A stretch of DNA of 64,000 bases from Sorghum bicolor (GCF_000003195.3 NC_012873.2:11617894-11681893), one strand, 5' to 3'; shown: positions 21,245 to 34,471, numbered from the stretch's first letter. A program made the numbers and translations. The notes: generated by a model from the letters alone, not told the origin.

Positions 21245-24200
21245 GAGAATCAATGATATTTAGCTCACTCCTCAAAGCATAAAATCTTGACCCATCTAGG
21301 GGCTTTGTAAAGATATCGGCTAGTTGTTTATTGGTGCTCACATGATGAAGTGTGATATCTCCTTTGGCTTCATGGTCTCTCAAAAAATGATGTTGAATCT
21401 CTATGTGCTTTGTTCAAAAGTGGTTTAGATGGTTGTTAGCTAACTTAATGGCACTCTTGTTGTCACACAAAAGAGGAATCTTGGTTAACTCACAACCGAA
21501 GTCTTTGAGGGTTTGCTTCATCCAAAGTAGTTGGGCACAACATGCGCCAACCGCCACATACCTGGCCTCAGCGGTGGACAAGGCAACAAAGTTCTGCTTT
21601 TTAGAGCTCTAAGAAACCAATGACCTACCAATAAATTGGCAAGTCCCAGTAATACTCTTTTAACTTACTTTGCAGCCAACATAATCTAAGTCAGAATAGC
21701 CAAGTAATTCTAAAGTGGAACCCTTGGGATACCACATGCCAAGATTAGGGGTGTGCACCAAATATTGAAAAATTCTCTTAACCGCCACTAAATGACATTC
21801 TTTTGGATTAGCTTGAAATCTTACACACATGCACACACTAAGCATAATATTGGGCCAAGATGCACAAAGTTAAAGGAGGGATCCAATCATGGAGCGATAT
21901 ACCTTTTGATCAACGTCCTTTCCTCCTTGATCAAGGTCAAGATGACCATTTGTTGGCATCGGTATCTTGATGGGCTTGGCTTTATCCATGTTAAACTTCT
22001 TCAACATATCATTGGTGTACTTGGTTTGACTTATGAACATGCCATCCTAGAGTTGCTTGATTTGAAATCCAAGGAAGAACTTCAACTCACCCATCATGGA
22101 CATATCAAACCTGTTCGTCATGATCCTACTAAATTCCTCACAAAAAGCCTCATTAGTATTACCAAATATTATATCATCGACATATATTTGGCACACAAAA
22201 ATATCATTATTGACTTTGTGAGTGAATAAAGTAGCATCGGCTTTTCCTATCTCAAACCCTTGTTTGAGTAGAAAATCCTTTAAGCAATCATTCCAAGCTC
22301 TAGGGGCTTGTTTGAGCCCATAGAGTGCTTTCTCAAGCTTGTAGACGTGGTTAGGAAACTTGGGATCTTCAAAGCCTAGTGGTTGCTCTACATACACCAA
22401 CTCGGATAGGGGGCCATTGAGAAATACACTCTTCACGTCCATTTGATATAACTTGAAGTCATGATGAGCGGCATAGGCTAGTAGAATATGAATTGATTCT
22501 AGCCTTGCCACCGGTGCATAGGTCTCCCCACAATCCAAGCCTGCTATTTGAGTGAAACCTTGAGCCACCAATCTTGCCTTGTTCCTTCTTACCACGCCAT
22601 GCTCATCTTGCTTGTTGTGGAAGACCCATTTGGTTCCAATCACATTTTGCTTGGGCCTTTCTACCAAGGACCAAACTTCATTCCATGTGAAGTTGTTCAA
22701 TTCTTCTTGCATGGCCATCACCTAATCCTCATCATCAAGTGCTTCCTCCACCCTACGAGGTTCTAAAGGAGAAATGAATGAGTAATATTCACAAAAACTT
22801 GCTAAACAGGAACACATAGTTACCCCACATCGAATGCTTCCCAATATGTTATCAATGGGATGATCCTGTTGAATGGGTTGGTGTACTCTAGGATGGGGCA
22901 GATGAGTTGATCTTTGGATAGGGCCATCATCTTCTTCATCATCATGGTCATGATCGATTGGTGAATCATAACCATGAAGTTGTGGAGGATTATCTTCACT
23001 TCTAAACTCAAGGTTGAGTTGAGGTTGAGCTTGCACATTGTTGCTGCCATCTTCATGAGAATGTCCTTGTGCACCATCTTGATCGTTTCTTGATGCAGAA
23101 GCTTCACCATGCTCATTGGATGAGACATGATGAATTGTAGGATCATGATCAATGTGCATAATATTTTCTTCATCATCATCTTCAATGGGCTTTATCTCAC
23201 CAATGGCAAGCTTCTTGATAGCTTTATGTGGAGCTTCTTCATTACTTACAACCTCAACATTGACTTGCTCTTTTTGAGAGCCATTGGTTTCATCAAAAGT
23301 TATGTCTACCGTGATCTCAATCAAACTGGTGGTTTTATTGAAAACACAATATCCATGTTCGTTAGTACCATAACCAAGCATGAAACCTTCATCGACCTTT
23401 GGTGCAAACTTTGAGCTTTTGGATTTTTTGTTAAGTATGAAACACTTGGATCCAAAAACTCTAAACTAGTGCACCTTAGGGTTTTTACCAGTTAGAAGTT
23501 CGTAGGTGGTCTTTTCTCTTTTCTTGTGAAGATATAGGCGGTTGATAGCATGACATGCCATGTGAACCGCTTCCGCCCAATAGTTCATTGGAGTCTTGTA
23601 CTCATCTAACATTGCTCTAGCAGCTTCTATAAGTGTCTGGTTCTTTCTCTCCACAACACCATTTTGCTGTGAAGTATACGGAACCAAAAACTCATGCTTG
23701 ATTCCTTCTTCATCAAGATACTCTTCAATGTTGGTGTTCTTGAGCTCCGTCCCATTATCACTTCTAACATTCTTGATCTTGACATCAAATTCATTTTGGG
23801 CTCTCTTTGCAAATTTCTTGAAGATTCCTTGGACTTCACTCTTATCATGCAAAAAGAAAACCCAAGTTTAACGTGAATAATCATAAATGATTACAAAACC
23901 ATATCTGTTACCGCCAATGCTTATGTAAGCCTTGGGTCCAAATATGTCCATGTGTAGCAACTCCAAAGGCCTTTCTGTTGTCATGATTTTCTTGGCGGGA
24001 TGTTTAGCTCCCACTTGCTTTTTCGCTTGGCATGCGCTACAAATCCTATCTTTCTCAAAAGAAACATTTGTTAGTCCAAGAATGTGTTCGCCTTTTTGAA
24101 GTTTGGCCAAGTTCCTCATCCCAACATTGGTAGGTCGGCGATGCCATAATCAACCCATGCTAGATTTTGCCATTAAACAAGTCTCGGTATTTACTCTATT

Positions 24201-24560
24201 TGATGTGAAATCAACTAGATAGAGTTTCCCTTTTAAGCGACCCGTAAATGCAATAGAGGAATCCTCCCTTCTATAGACTTCTACACCCTTATCCGTAAAG
24301 AGACAATTGTAACCCATCTCACAAAGTTATGGAACGGACAACAAATTGTAACTCAACAAATTCACAAGTAAAACATTGGAAATAGAGTTATTATTTGAGA
24401 TAGCAATTTTACCCAAACCAAGTACTTCTCCTTTTCCATTGGCACCGAATACAATGTTTCCACTTTGTTCACCACTAGGTTGGAATGATGTGAACATGTC
24501 CTTCTCTCTGGTCATATGACTGGTGCATCCACTACCCAACACCCAACTTGTTCCACCGAA
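21245..24560 (-). pseudogene. Copia C pol (PR, IN, RT, RNase H), multiply broken
   Basis: In minus order: a protease segment with the DSGCTSHMT-type motif altered (near 24500-24540); the integrase zinc region and DDE core (CSACQAKKQVG near 24040, VRSDNGTEL, NGVVERKNQTL near 23640); an acidic linker; RT (22047-22721) with GTKWVF, YQMDVKSVFLNG and YVDDIIFG; and RNase H segments (about 21330-21850). Stops and frameshifts separate these blocks, so no polyprotein can be made. The protein is clearly the same family as copia B pol. In an intact element it would process gag, copy the RNA and integrate the cDNA. Confidence 0.88.
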
Positions 24561-24582
24561 GGAGTATTTCTACAAAGACAAA

Positions 24583-26101
24583 TCAAGCTTGTGTTTTAGG
24601 TACCCAAATTGATTTGGGTCCTAGGGGGTTAGTCACATAAAGCTTCGGCACCCAAACACTCCTCAATATCTCCTTCCTCTTGTGAATATACTTTACCACA
24701 ATCTTGCCGTCTTTGCCCCAACAACACATATAGTCACTAGCATAGCACCGTGGAAGTGGTGCTTGTGGCTTGGGGACCTCAGATTGCTTTATCTTGATTG
24801 TCTTATTGCTTATTGGTTGAATCATGGGAATTTAAACCTTGTTATTTGCCTTGCATGTAAGCTCATCAAGGGCAACACCCTTGTTGAACTTTACACATGG
24901 CACTCCATTCACCATGTTCCTTCCATTGGCCTTTCCATCATACCTATTGTAGCCAAGTCCTTCCTTGATGGATGGGTGCCTAAATGCCTTGTATATGGTC
25001 TTGTTAGATTGCTCTTGGCATTTGCACCCCTTCAATTCCATCTTCAACCTATTGAGTTCCTTATCCTTTTTCTCTAGCTCAACAAGTTAGTTGCATATGC
25101 ATTTGCATTAATGTTATAACATCTTCTACAACCTTTGTTAGTGGAGACATTAGAGTCTTTGGTTGCCTTAGGAGAAGTTGAAGTGCTAGCCCAAAGAGTA
25201 TTATAGTTTAACTCAAGAATTTGGTATTTTTCCTTTAAGCTTGTGAGGCTCTCTTGAGCTATACTATTTTCATTTTTTAGGCTAGCTACTTGATTATTAA
25301 TAGAGGAATGATCATTAGTCAATTTCCTTATTGAGTCAAGACAATTCAATCATTAACTTTTCAACCTTCATCTTTTCCTTGGTGATAGAAGCTTAAAGTG
25401 CTAGGTTCTTTTCTTTCTCTTGTACAATTATAGCACCTTGCATCTCTAAGCATCTATCCCTCTTCTCTAATTGCTTCATTAGACTCTTTTTTAGTGAAGG
25501 CCTTATGACCAAACTTCTTTATCAAGGATGCCACAAGTTGTTCTACATTTTCATCACAACTATCATATTCATCACTAGAAGTTTCTAATGAAGTAGTTAC
25601 CTTCTCCCACTTGGCCCATGAGGCAAGTTGGAGTGTAGTAGTCGTTGTTGATGAGGTTGGGGAAGAGGCTCGGTGAAGAGTCCAAGTTGGGGAAGAGTTT
25701 TGGTGGTGAAGCATTGTTGGGGAGGTTCATGATTGATGATGAAGAGTGGTGGATGGCTATGTTCGTAGCTCCCTTCTTCTTCTTCTTCTTCTTCTTCTTC
25801 TTCTCATCATCACTTGAGTCACTATCATTGGATTCCCATTCCTTACCAAGATAAGTTTCACCCTTTTTCTTTCCTTTGTTGTTGTTATCATATTTCTTGT
25901 TATACTTGTTCTTGTGCTTCACATTTGGATAATCGGCTATGAAATGACTAGTTTGGCCACATCCATAGCAAAACATCTTCTTCTTTTGATGACCTTTCTT
26001 CTTCATAAACTTTCTAAGGTTTCTAATAACAAAGGCAACTTCTTGATTGGAATCTTCTTTACCACTTGATGAGTCATCATTCACTTTCTTCTTTTCTTGA
26101 C
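24583..26101 (-). pseudogene. Copia C gag, C-terminal part
   Basis: Contains the zinc knuckle CYGCGQTSHFIADYP, whose last cysteine is replaced by tyrosine, so the C-x2-C-x4-H-x4-C site is broken. A (TTC)n run at about 25771-25803 encodes an expanded poly-lysine tract. Coiled-coil-like segments (25074-25349) follow, then the conserved tail ending WVPKTQA and TGA. Several frames are used, so it is a pseudogene. The tail stop is followed by TTTGTCTTTGTAG, as in copia A and copia B. Confidence 0.82.
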
Positions 26102-26106
26102 ATGAC

Positions 26107-27670
26107 TGAAAGTGCATTTGCCCCCTATGTGGGTTTTGGCGTATTAATGACATCCAATTTAGGGACTAATGCGTTGTATTTGAGATTTGCTACAACTATT
26201 ATACTCATGAAAGATTCAAAGGTTTGATTTAAGAAGAAATGGTTTCCCCCAATCTTTGTTCGTGAGAAAGGCATTGGAATCAATCTAGAGCTTAATTGTT
26301 TATCTTTTAACTTGGAGTTAGGTATGCCGTACTATCAAGAGGGATTCAAAAGTTGTTGGTTTGGGAAAGATAGAGTGCTCAAGTCTTTCAACTAAAACCT
26401 TTTAGAAACAATCTAGCACCTCTCTTGCACTTAGGTTTACCCTTCTGTAACTTCTGGTGTCGGAAGTCCCGACGCGGGTCGGAACTCCCGACGTGCTGCG
26501 CGAAAACTGTGAACGTCGGAAGTCCCGACGTGAGTCGGAAGTCCCGACATTGAGTTCTGCGCGCGCACGTGTCGGAAGTCCCGACAAGCGTCAGAAGTCC
26601 CGACGCCAGGACTTTGCCTGGCTGTTTCCCCCACGCGAGCACCAGCAGTCCCGGCCTGTGTCAGCAGCTGACGCGTCGGAAGTCCCGACGCATGTCGGGA
26701 GTTCCAACATTAACCTTCTGTGCTGACTTAGGATACTTGTTGCACAGTGTTTCCTATGTGTGTCGGAAGTCCCGACCCTGTGTCGGAACTTTCGACATAG
26801 ATCTTAGCAGACTTTTCTCCCAGTAGTATAAATAGCTCTCTCTGTGTTTCTAACCGTTACTCACTCATTCATTGCGACCAACCCTCAGACAAAACATCTC
26901 CCAAGCATTCAAGACTCCTCTCTCCTCCTCCTCTTTGCTCCCAACTTCGATTTACCTAAGATTTGGAGTGATTGGAGAGTGATTAAGTGAGAGCAACGCT
27001 TTGAGAAGCTTGAGCACTTGATCTCTTCGTCAAGCCGGCAGGTTTTGAGTTTATTACTCTTGGTTCTTGGAACCCTAGCCGGCTAGGCGTCGTCCAAGAG
27101 CTTCCATCTTGTGGAAGAGCCTTGGAAAGTTTGTATTACCCGGTTTTTCTTAGTGGAAAGCTCGAGTGACCTTTGTGGTTACTTTGAGGGAGGCAAGGAG
27201 GTGAAAGAGACTCCGACCTTGGTGGTCACCTCAACAACGAGGACGTAGGAACTCCTAAGTGGGGTTGCCGAACCTCGGGTTAAATCCTTGTGTCTCTTGT
27301 GGTTGCTTTTCTTAAGATCTACTTGTATTACTTGTATTTGTATGTGCTTCAACCTCTTTTTAGGGTTTGGTCTCGATCTACGGTTTGGGGGACTCTTGGT
27401 GTCAAGGAAGGCTCTCAACATCCTCATCTAACCACTAGACAGTGGTGTTGTAAGTTGTGGATCTCACAAAGTTCATTTAAGCACTTGTAGTTCATTTCCC
27501 GTAGGTGTCGGAACTGCTCACAGTTCGCGTTGGAACTTCTGACAACGTCGGAAGTTCTGACCCAAACTGTCGGGACTTCCGACAGTTGCTGACAAGTGAC
27601 TTTGAGTTTTGTGTAGAATTTTTTAGATACGCCTATTCACCCCCCTCTAGGCATTGTTTAGATCCTTTCA
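26107..27670 (+). repeat. Copia B 5' LTR (1564 bp)
   Basis: Starts TGAAAGTGC and ends GATCCTTTCA. TATA box TATAAATA at 26827-26834. Upstream, at about 26455-26800, is an array of the quasi-palindrome GTCGGAAGTCCCGAC, about 9 copies in either orientation. A small second cluster lies near the 3' end (27505-27595). Confidence 0.95.
26455..26800. repeat. TCGGAAGTCCCGA motif array in copia B U3
   Basis: The motif GTCGGAAGTCCCGAC and its variants (TCGGAACTCCCGAC, GTCGGGAGTTCC) recur at intervals of about 20-50 bp, ending about 30 bp before the TATA box. The 3' LTR (37155-37515) has the same array with one extra roughly 20-bp unit. Confidence 0.88.
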
Positions 27671-27671
27671 G

Positions 27672-27688
27672 TTGGTATCAAAGCAAGG
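27672..27688 (+). promoter_or_regulatory. Copia B primer binding site (initiator Met tRNA)
   Basis: TTGGTATCAAAGCAAGG starts 1 nt after the LTR. It matches the initiator Met tRNA complement TGGTATCAGAGC with one mismatch. The copia C version at 39385-39397 keeps the consensus base. Confidence 0.85.
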
Positions 27689-27723
27689 TCTTCTTATAGC
27701 ACTTTACCGTGTGAGAAGAAACA

Positions 27724-30240
27724 ATGTCAGAAACCGAAAAGACACAAGAATTGGCTAAGGAAATAGCCAAAGAACTGTTGGCTGCTCAATCAAAGATCTT
27801 TCAAGATGAAATGAAGAAAATGCAAGATGTGATGACTAAGTTAAAAGAAGAGCTGAGCAAGAAAGTTGAAGATGCAATAGGTAGTAGGAAATCTGATGAG
27901 GGACCTAGTGGACACAAAGACAATGATAATGAAAGTGAAGTTGGAGGTAAAGAAGAAGGTCACCCTAAAGGAGTCTACTCCAACATGAACTTTGATTATT
28001 CACAGCTCATCAAGGCTTCACATCATGCTCCATCTATCAACCTAGGGAAACCTCCTCACTTTGATGGAACTAGATATCCCGATTGGGCCTACAAAATGAA
28101 GATGCACCTCATTGCCGCAAATCTTTGGGAAGTGGTAGATGTTGGTGTAACATTTCCCACTGAAGATAGAGAGATCACTCCGGAGGAAGCTCACACCTTT
28201 CGTCAAAATGCACAAGCTGTAGCTATTCTAGTTTCAAGTTTGGCTCCAGACGAATTCAACAAAGTGAATGGAAGAGAAGTTGCCAAGGATATTTGGGAAG
28301 TGTTGAAGACAGCATTTGAAGGTGACAAGAGTGTGAGAAAGGGTAACATTGAGTTACTTCATGGTGAGTTGGAAAGATTTGTGTTCCTAGAAGGTGAATC
28401 CACTCAAGTTATGTTTGATCGGATGATGTCTTTGGTCAACCAGATAAGATCTATTGGAAGCACTGAATGGGATGAAAACAAGGTTGCTAGGAAGATCTTG
28501 AGAACCTATAGGGCAAAGAACAACATGCTAGCATCAGTGATTATGGAAAGGCCCGACTATGATTGCATGACACCTCAAGAAGTTCTAGCCAAGCTCAAGC
28601 ATCATGAGTGCCTTGATCAAGATGCAATCAATGCACATAGTCAAAATCCTAGTGCAATGGGATACAACAAGAATGTAGCTCTAAAGGTAGAGCAAGGCCA
28701 TGAATACCACAAGTCATGTCAAGAAAAGAAGAAAGTGAAGGATGATTCATCAAGTGGTGACGAAGATTCTGATCAAGAAGTTGCTTTTATCATTAGAAAT
28801 CTCAGAAAATTTATGAAGAAGAAGGGTCATCAAAAGAAGAAGAGGTTTTGCTATGGATGTGGCCAAACCGGTCACTTCATAGCTGAGTGCCCAAATATGA
28901 AAGACAAGAACAAGTACAATAAGAATAATGACAAAAAGTACAAAGGAAAGAAAAAGGGTGAAGCTCATCTTGGTGAAGAATGAGTATCCAATGATAGTGA
29001 CTCAAGTGATGAAGAGAAGAAAAAGAAGAAAGGAGCTGCAAACATTGCCATCCACAAATCCTCATCATCACTCATGAACCTCCCAAACAAGGCTTCACCA
29101 CCAAAGCTCTTCCCCAACTTGGACTCTCCACCAAGCCTCTTCGCCAACCTCATCGACGATGACTACTACACTCCAACTTGCCTTATGGCTAAGGGGGAGA
29201 AGGTAACTACCTCATCCGAAACCTCTAGTGATGAATATGATAGTCATGATGAAAACGTAGAACAACTTGAGGCATCCTTGATAAAGAAATTTGGTCATAA
29301 GGCCTTCACTAAAATAAAAAGTCTAATGAAGAAATTAGAGAAGAGGGATAGATGCTTAGAGATGCAAGGTGATATAATTGTACAAGAGAAGGAAAAGAAC
29401 CTAGCACTTGAAGCATCTATCGCCGAGGAAAAGACGAAGGTTGAAAAGTTAACCGTTGAATTGTCTTTAGCTAATGACTCAATTGGGAAATTGACTAAGG
29501 AACATTCCTCGATTGATGATCAAGTAGCTAGCCATAAAAATGAAAATAGTATGGCTCAAGAAAGCCTCACAAGCTTTAAGGAAAAATACTGAATTCTTGA
29601 GTTAAACTATAATACTCTTTGGGCTAGCACTTCGACTTCTCCTAAGGCAACCAAAGACTCTAATGTCTCCACTAGCAACGGTTGTAAAAGATGCTATAAA
29701 ATTGATGTAAATGCTTATGCTACTAACCTTATTGAGCTAGAGAAAAAGGACAAGGAAATCAATAGGTTGAAGATGGAAATTAAGAAGGGGTGTAAATGCC
29801 AAGAGCAATCTAAAAGGACTATATACGAGGCATTTAGGCACCCATCCATCAAGGAAGGACTTGGCTTTAATAGGTATGATGGAAAGGCCAATGGAAGAAA
29901 CATTGTGAACGGAGTGCCTTGTGTAAAGTTCAACAAGGGTGTTGCCCTTGATGGGCTTATATGCAAGGCAAACAACAAAGTTTATCTTCCGTTGATTCAA
30001 CCTACAAGCAACAAGGAAAGCAAGATAAAGCCATACGAAGCTCCCAAGCCACAAGCACCACTTCCACGATGCTATGCTAGTGATTATATGTGTTGTTGGG
30101 GCAAAGATGGCAAGATCGTGGTAAAGTATGTTGGTGCCCACAAGAGGAAGGAAATATTGAGGAGTGTTTGGGTGCCAAAACTTTATGTGACTAATCCCCT
30201 AGGACCCAAAACTATTTGGGTACCTAAAACACAAGTTTGA
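27724..30240 (+). pseudogene. Copia B gag, long single frame with two TGA interruptions
   Basis: ATG at 27724, then MSETEKTQELAKEIAKELL, a charged coiled-coil leader. The capsid-like region follows (PPHFDGTRYPDWAYKMKMHL, LVSSLAPDEFNKVNGREVAKDIWEVLKTAFEG), then zinc knuckle CYGCGQTGHFIAEC (about 28852-28893) and a Lys-rich tract. The same frame continues after TGA at 28981-28983 (TGG in copia C) and TGA near 29590 (CAA in copia C). It passes through coiled-coil segments to the conserved tail IWVPKTQV and the terminal TGA at 30238-30240. Total length would be about 838 codons, typical of the large SIRE-type gag. It forms particles and binds RNA when intact. The first stop would truncate it after residue 419, just past the zinc knuckle. 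Confidence 0.9.
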
Positions 30241-30253
30241 ATTGTCTTTGTAG

Positions 30254-33200
30254 GAATACTCCTCCGGTGGAATAAGTTGGGTGTTGGATAGTGGATGCAC
30301 CAATCATATGACCGGAGAGAAGGATATGTTCACATCATTCCAACCTAGTGGTGAACAAAGTGGAAACATTGTATTTGGTGACAATGGAAAAGGAGAAGTA
30401 CTTGGTTTGGGTAAAATTGCTATCTCAAATGATAACTCCATTTCCAATGTTTTACTTGTAAATTCGTTGAGTTACAATTTGTTGTCCGTCTCACAACTTT
30501 GTGAAATGGGTTACAATTGTCTCTTTATGGATAAGGGTGTGGAAGTCTATAGAAGGGAGGATTCCTCTATTGCATTTACGGGTCACCTAAAAGGGAAACT
30601 CTATCTAGTTGATTTCACATCAAATAGAGTAAAGCTCGAGACTTGTCTAATGGCAAAATCTAGCATGGGGTGGTTATGGCATCGCCGACTTGCCCATGTT
30701 GGGATGAGGAACTTGGCCAAACTTCAAAAAGGCGAACACACCTTGGACTAACAAATGTTTCTTTTGAGAAAGATAGGATTTGCAGTGCATGTCAAGCGAG
30801 AAAGCAAGTAGGAGCTAAGCATCCCGCAAAGAACATCGTGACAACCGAAAGGCCTTTGGAGCTGCTACACATGGACATATTTGGACTCGTGGCTTACATA
30901 AGCATTGGTGGTAACAAATATGGTTTTGTGATTGTTGATGATTATTCACGTTACAGTTGGGTTTTCTTTTTGCGTGATAAAAGTGAGGTCCAAGGGATTT
31001 TCAAGAAGTTTGCAAGAAGAGCCCAAAATGAGTTTGATGTCAAGATCAAGAAAGTTAGAAGTGACAATGGGACGGAGTTCAAGAACACAAACATCGAAGA
31101 GTACCTTGATGAAGAAGGAATCAAGCATGAGTTTTCGGTTCCGTATACTCCTCAACAAAATGGTGTTGTGGAGAGAAAGAATCGGACACTCATAGAAGCC
31201 GCAAGAGCAATGTTGGATGAATACAAGACTCCGGTGAACTTTTGGGCGAAAGCGGTCCACACGGCGTGTCATGCTATCAACTGTTTGTATCTTCACAAGA
31301 AAAGAGAAAAGACCGCCTATGAACTTCTAACCGGTAAAAAGCCCAAGGTGCACTACTTTAGAGTTTTTGGATCCAAGTGTTTCATACTTAACAAAAAGTC
31401 CAAAAGCTCAAAGTTTGCACCAAAGGTTGATGAAGGTTTAATGCTTGGTTATGGTACTAACGAACATGGATATCATGTTTTCAATAAAACCTCCGGTTTG
31501 ATTGAAATCGCGGTAGACATGACCTTTGATGAAACCAACGGCTCTCAAAAGGAGCAAGTCAATGTTGAGATTGTAGGTAATGAAGCAGCTGCACAAGAAG
31601 CTAGTAATTGGTGAGATAAAGCCCATTGAAGATGACGATGAAGAAAGTGCAGTGCATATTGATCATGATTCTACCATTAATCATGGCTCATCCAATGAGC
31701 ATGGTGAGGCTTCCGCATCAAGAATCAATGAAGATTGTGGCAACAATGTGCAAGCTCAACCCCATCTTTACCTTGACCACACAAGTGAAGACAATCATCC
31801 ACAAGATCATAGTCTTGGTCTTCCAATAGATCATGGCTATGATGATGAAGAAGATGATGGCCCCATTCAAAGATCAACTCAAGTGTCACATCCTAGAGTA
31901 CATCAATCAATTCAGCGGGATCATCCCGTTGATAACATTTTGGGAAGCATTCGACGAGGGGTAACGACACGTTCTCGTTTAGCAAGTTTTTGTGAATATT
32001 ACTCGTTTGTTTCTCCTTTGGAACCTCGTAGGGTGGAAGAAGCACTTGATGATGAAGATTGGATGATGGCCATGCAAGAAGAGTTGAACAACTTCACACG
32101 AAATGAAGTCTGGTCCTTAGTGGAAAGGCCCAACCAAAATGTGATTGGAACCAAATGGGTCTTCCGGAACAAGCAAGATGAGCATGGCGTGGTGACAAGG
32201 AACAAGGCAAGATTGGTGGCTCAAGGTTTCACTCAAATAGAAGGCTTGGATTTTGGGGAGACCTACGCACCGGTGGCAAGGCTAGAATCCATTCGTATTC
32301 TACTAGCCTATGCTGCCCATCATGATTTCAAGCTATATCAAATGGACGTGAAGAGTGCATTTCTCAATGGCCCCCTATCCGAGTTGGTGTATGTTGAGCA
32401 ACCACCGGGATTTGAAGATCCCAAGTTTCCAAACCACGTCTACAAGCTCGACAAAGCACTCTATGGGCTTAAACAAGCCCCTAGAGCTTGGTATGATTGC
32501 TTAAAGGACTTCCTACTCAAACAAGGTTTTGAGATAGGAAAGGCCAATGCTACCTTGTTTACTCGCAAAGTCAATAATGATATTTTTGTGTGCCAAATAT
32601 ATGTTGATGACATAATATTTGGTAGTACTAATGAAGATTTTTGTGAGGAATTTAGTAGGATTATGACAAACAGGTTTGAGATGTCTATGATGGGTGAGTT
32701 GAAGTTCTTTCTTGGATTTCAAATCAAGCAACTCAAAGATGGCACATTCATAAGTCAAACAAAGTACACCTACGATATGTTAAAGAAGTTCGACATGGAC
32801 AAAGCCAAACCCATCAAAACACCGATGCCAACAAGTGGGCATCTTGACCTTGACCAAGGAGGAAAGGACGTCGATCAAAAGGTATATCGCTCCATGATTG
32901 GATCCCTCCTTTACCTTTGTGCATTTAGGCCCGATATTATGCTTAGTGTGTGCATGTGTGCAAGATTTCAAGCTAGTCCAAAAGAATGTCATCTAATGGC
33001 TGTTAAGAGAATCTTTCGGTATTTAGTGCACACTCCTAATCTTGGCTTGTGGTATCCCAAGGGCTCCACTTTCGAGTTACTTGGCTATTCTGATTCGGAT
33101 TATGCCGGTTGCAAAGTAAGTCGAAAGAGTACCACCGGGACTTGCCAATTTATTGGTAGGTCTTTGGTGTCTTGGAGCTCTAAGAAGCAAAACTCCGTTG

Positions 33201-33553
33201 CTTTGTCCACCGCTGAGGCCGAGTATGTGGCGGCCGGTGCATGTTGTGCCCAACTACTTTGGATGAAGCAAACCCTCAAAGACTTCGGTTGTGAGCTAAC
33301 CAAGATTCCCCTTTTGTGTGACAATGAGAGTGCCATTAAGCTGGCAAACAACCCTGTAAACCACTCTCGAACAAAGCACATAGACATCTGGCATCACTTT
33401 TTGAGAGACCACGAAGCCAAAGGAGATATCGCACTTCATCATTTGAGCACCGATAAACAACTAGCCGATGTCTTCACAAAGCCCCTAGATGAGTCAAGAT
33501 TTGGTGCTTTGAGGAGTGAGATAAATATCATTGATTCTCGTAACCTAACTTGA
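30254..33553 (+). pseudogene. Copia B pol (PR-IN-RT-RNase H) with two frameshifts
   Basis: Begins after TAG 30251-30253, in the +1 frame relative to gag. Protease WVLDSGCTNHMTG starts at 30278. The integrase zinc region has the H-x3-H HRRLAHVGM and CSACQ, and the core has LLHMDIFG, VRSDNGTEF and NGVVERKNRTL. A one-base loss near 30744 (relative to copia C) shifts the frame, and a second indel near 31600 restores it. From 31580 to 33553 RT and RNase H are intact: [22 protein letters not shown] at 32600-32611, [27 protein letters not shown] and the C-terminal TKPLDESRF. The RT-RH half could still be translated if initiated; the polyprotein as a whole cannot. Confidence 0.92.
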
Positions 33554-34471
33554 TGTCTTGCACATAATTTGATTGATCTAGGTAGGAGAAAACCTTTCGA
33601 AAAAATTTGTATGCCGATTTTCAAAATCTAATTTGATATAGGTTTCATGGATGACTATAGTTATGTGATGCTTGTTTGTCAGCTAGTCATCCTTGAAATC
33701 ATGTGTGTCTATCATACTTATGCCCCATATTGCACAGAGAGTTCAATTTCTAAAGTTTTTGGGTCTCCTTGTGTCGGAAGTCCCGACGTGCGTCGGGAGT
33801 TCCGACGTGGTTGTGGGCTGAGCCCTCAGCCGGGAGTTCTGGCTCGCGTCGGGAGTCCCGGCCAGCGTCGGAAGTTCCGACGTGCGCCGGAAGTCCCGAC
33901 GCAGATGTTTCGCGTGCGGAGGACCTGTTTTGACTCCCCCTTTACCCCTTGACTGCAGTCATTTCTCCCCCCCCCCCCCGCAGTCAGTTTCTCTCCCTCT
34001 GCGCCTCCTCCTTCCCCAGATTCGCTCTCCCCCCGTGCCTCCTCCTTCCCAAGATTCGCTCTCCCCCCGCGCCTCCTCCTTCCCCAGATTCACCCGATCC
34101 GCCCCCCTTGAGTGTGGCCACCGTGCTCCTCGGTGCTGACCGGTCGCGGTGCGCCCCCCTGTGCTGCCTGGAGCGTCGCCGTCCTCGCTGCTCGCGCGGC
34201 GTGCGTGGCCGTGCCCCGTGCGCGGCTAGCTTCTTCTCCTCGGTTCCTCATCGTCGCGCGTTTCACTCTTTCCCCTCACGTGATTTCCCCTCTCTTATCT
34301 CTTCCTCCCATGCGTTTTCGTTTGAGTTTGTGGGATCTCGTGCGTCGGGGGTTCCGACGACTGCTGGGAGTTCCGACTGTCGGGACTTCCGGCTCCTACC
34401 GGGACTTCCGACCCCGAAGTCCTCTGCTCCTTCGCTTGTCGCTTTAGTTGCCCTTATCTTGTCTCGCAGCG
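33554..34471 (+). other. Copia B spacer between pol and third ORF: second motif cluster and 34-bp repeats
   Basis: Holds more copies of TCGGAAGTCCCGA-type motifs at 33772-33902 and 34340-34412. A C-homopolymer lies near 33966-33979. A 34-bp pyrimidine-rich tandem repeat (unit starting GCCTCCTCCTTCCCC) has three copies from 34003, 34037 and 34071. The sequence just before the third ORF's ATG, CTTATCTTGTCTCGCAG, looks like a 3' splice acceptor. Confidence 0.75.
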
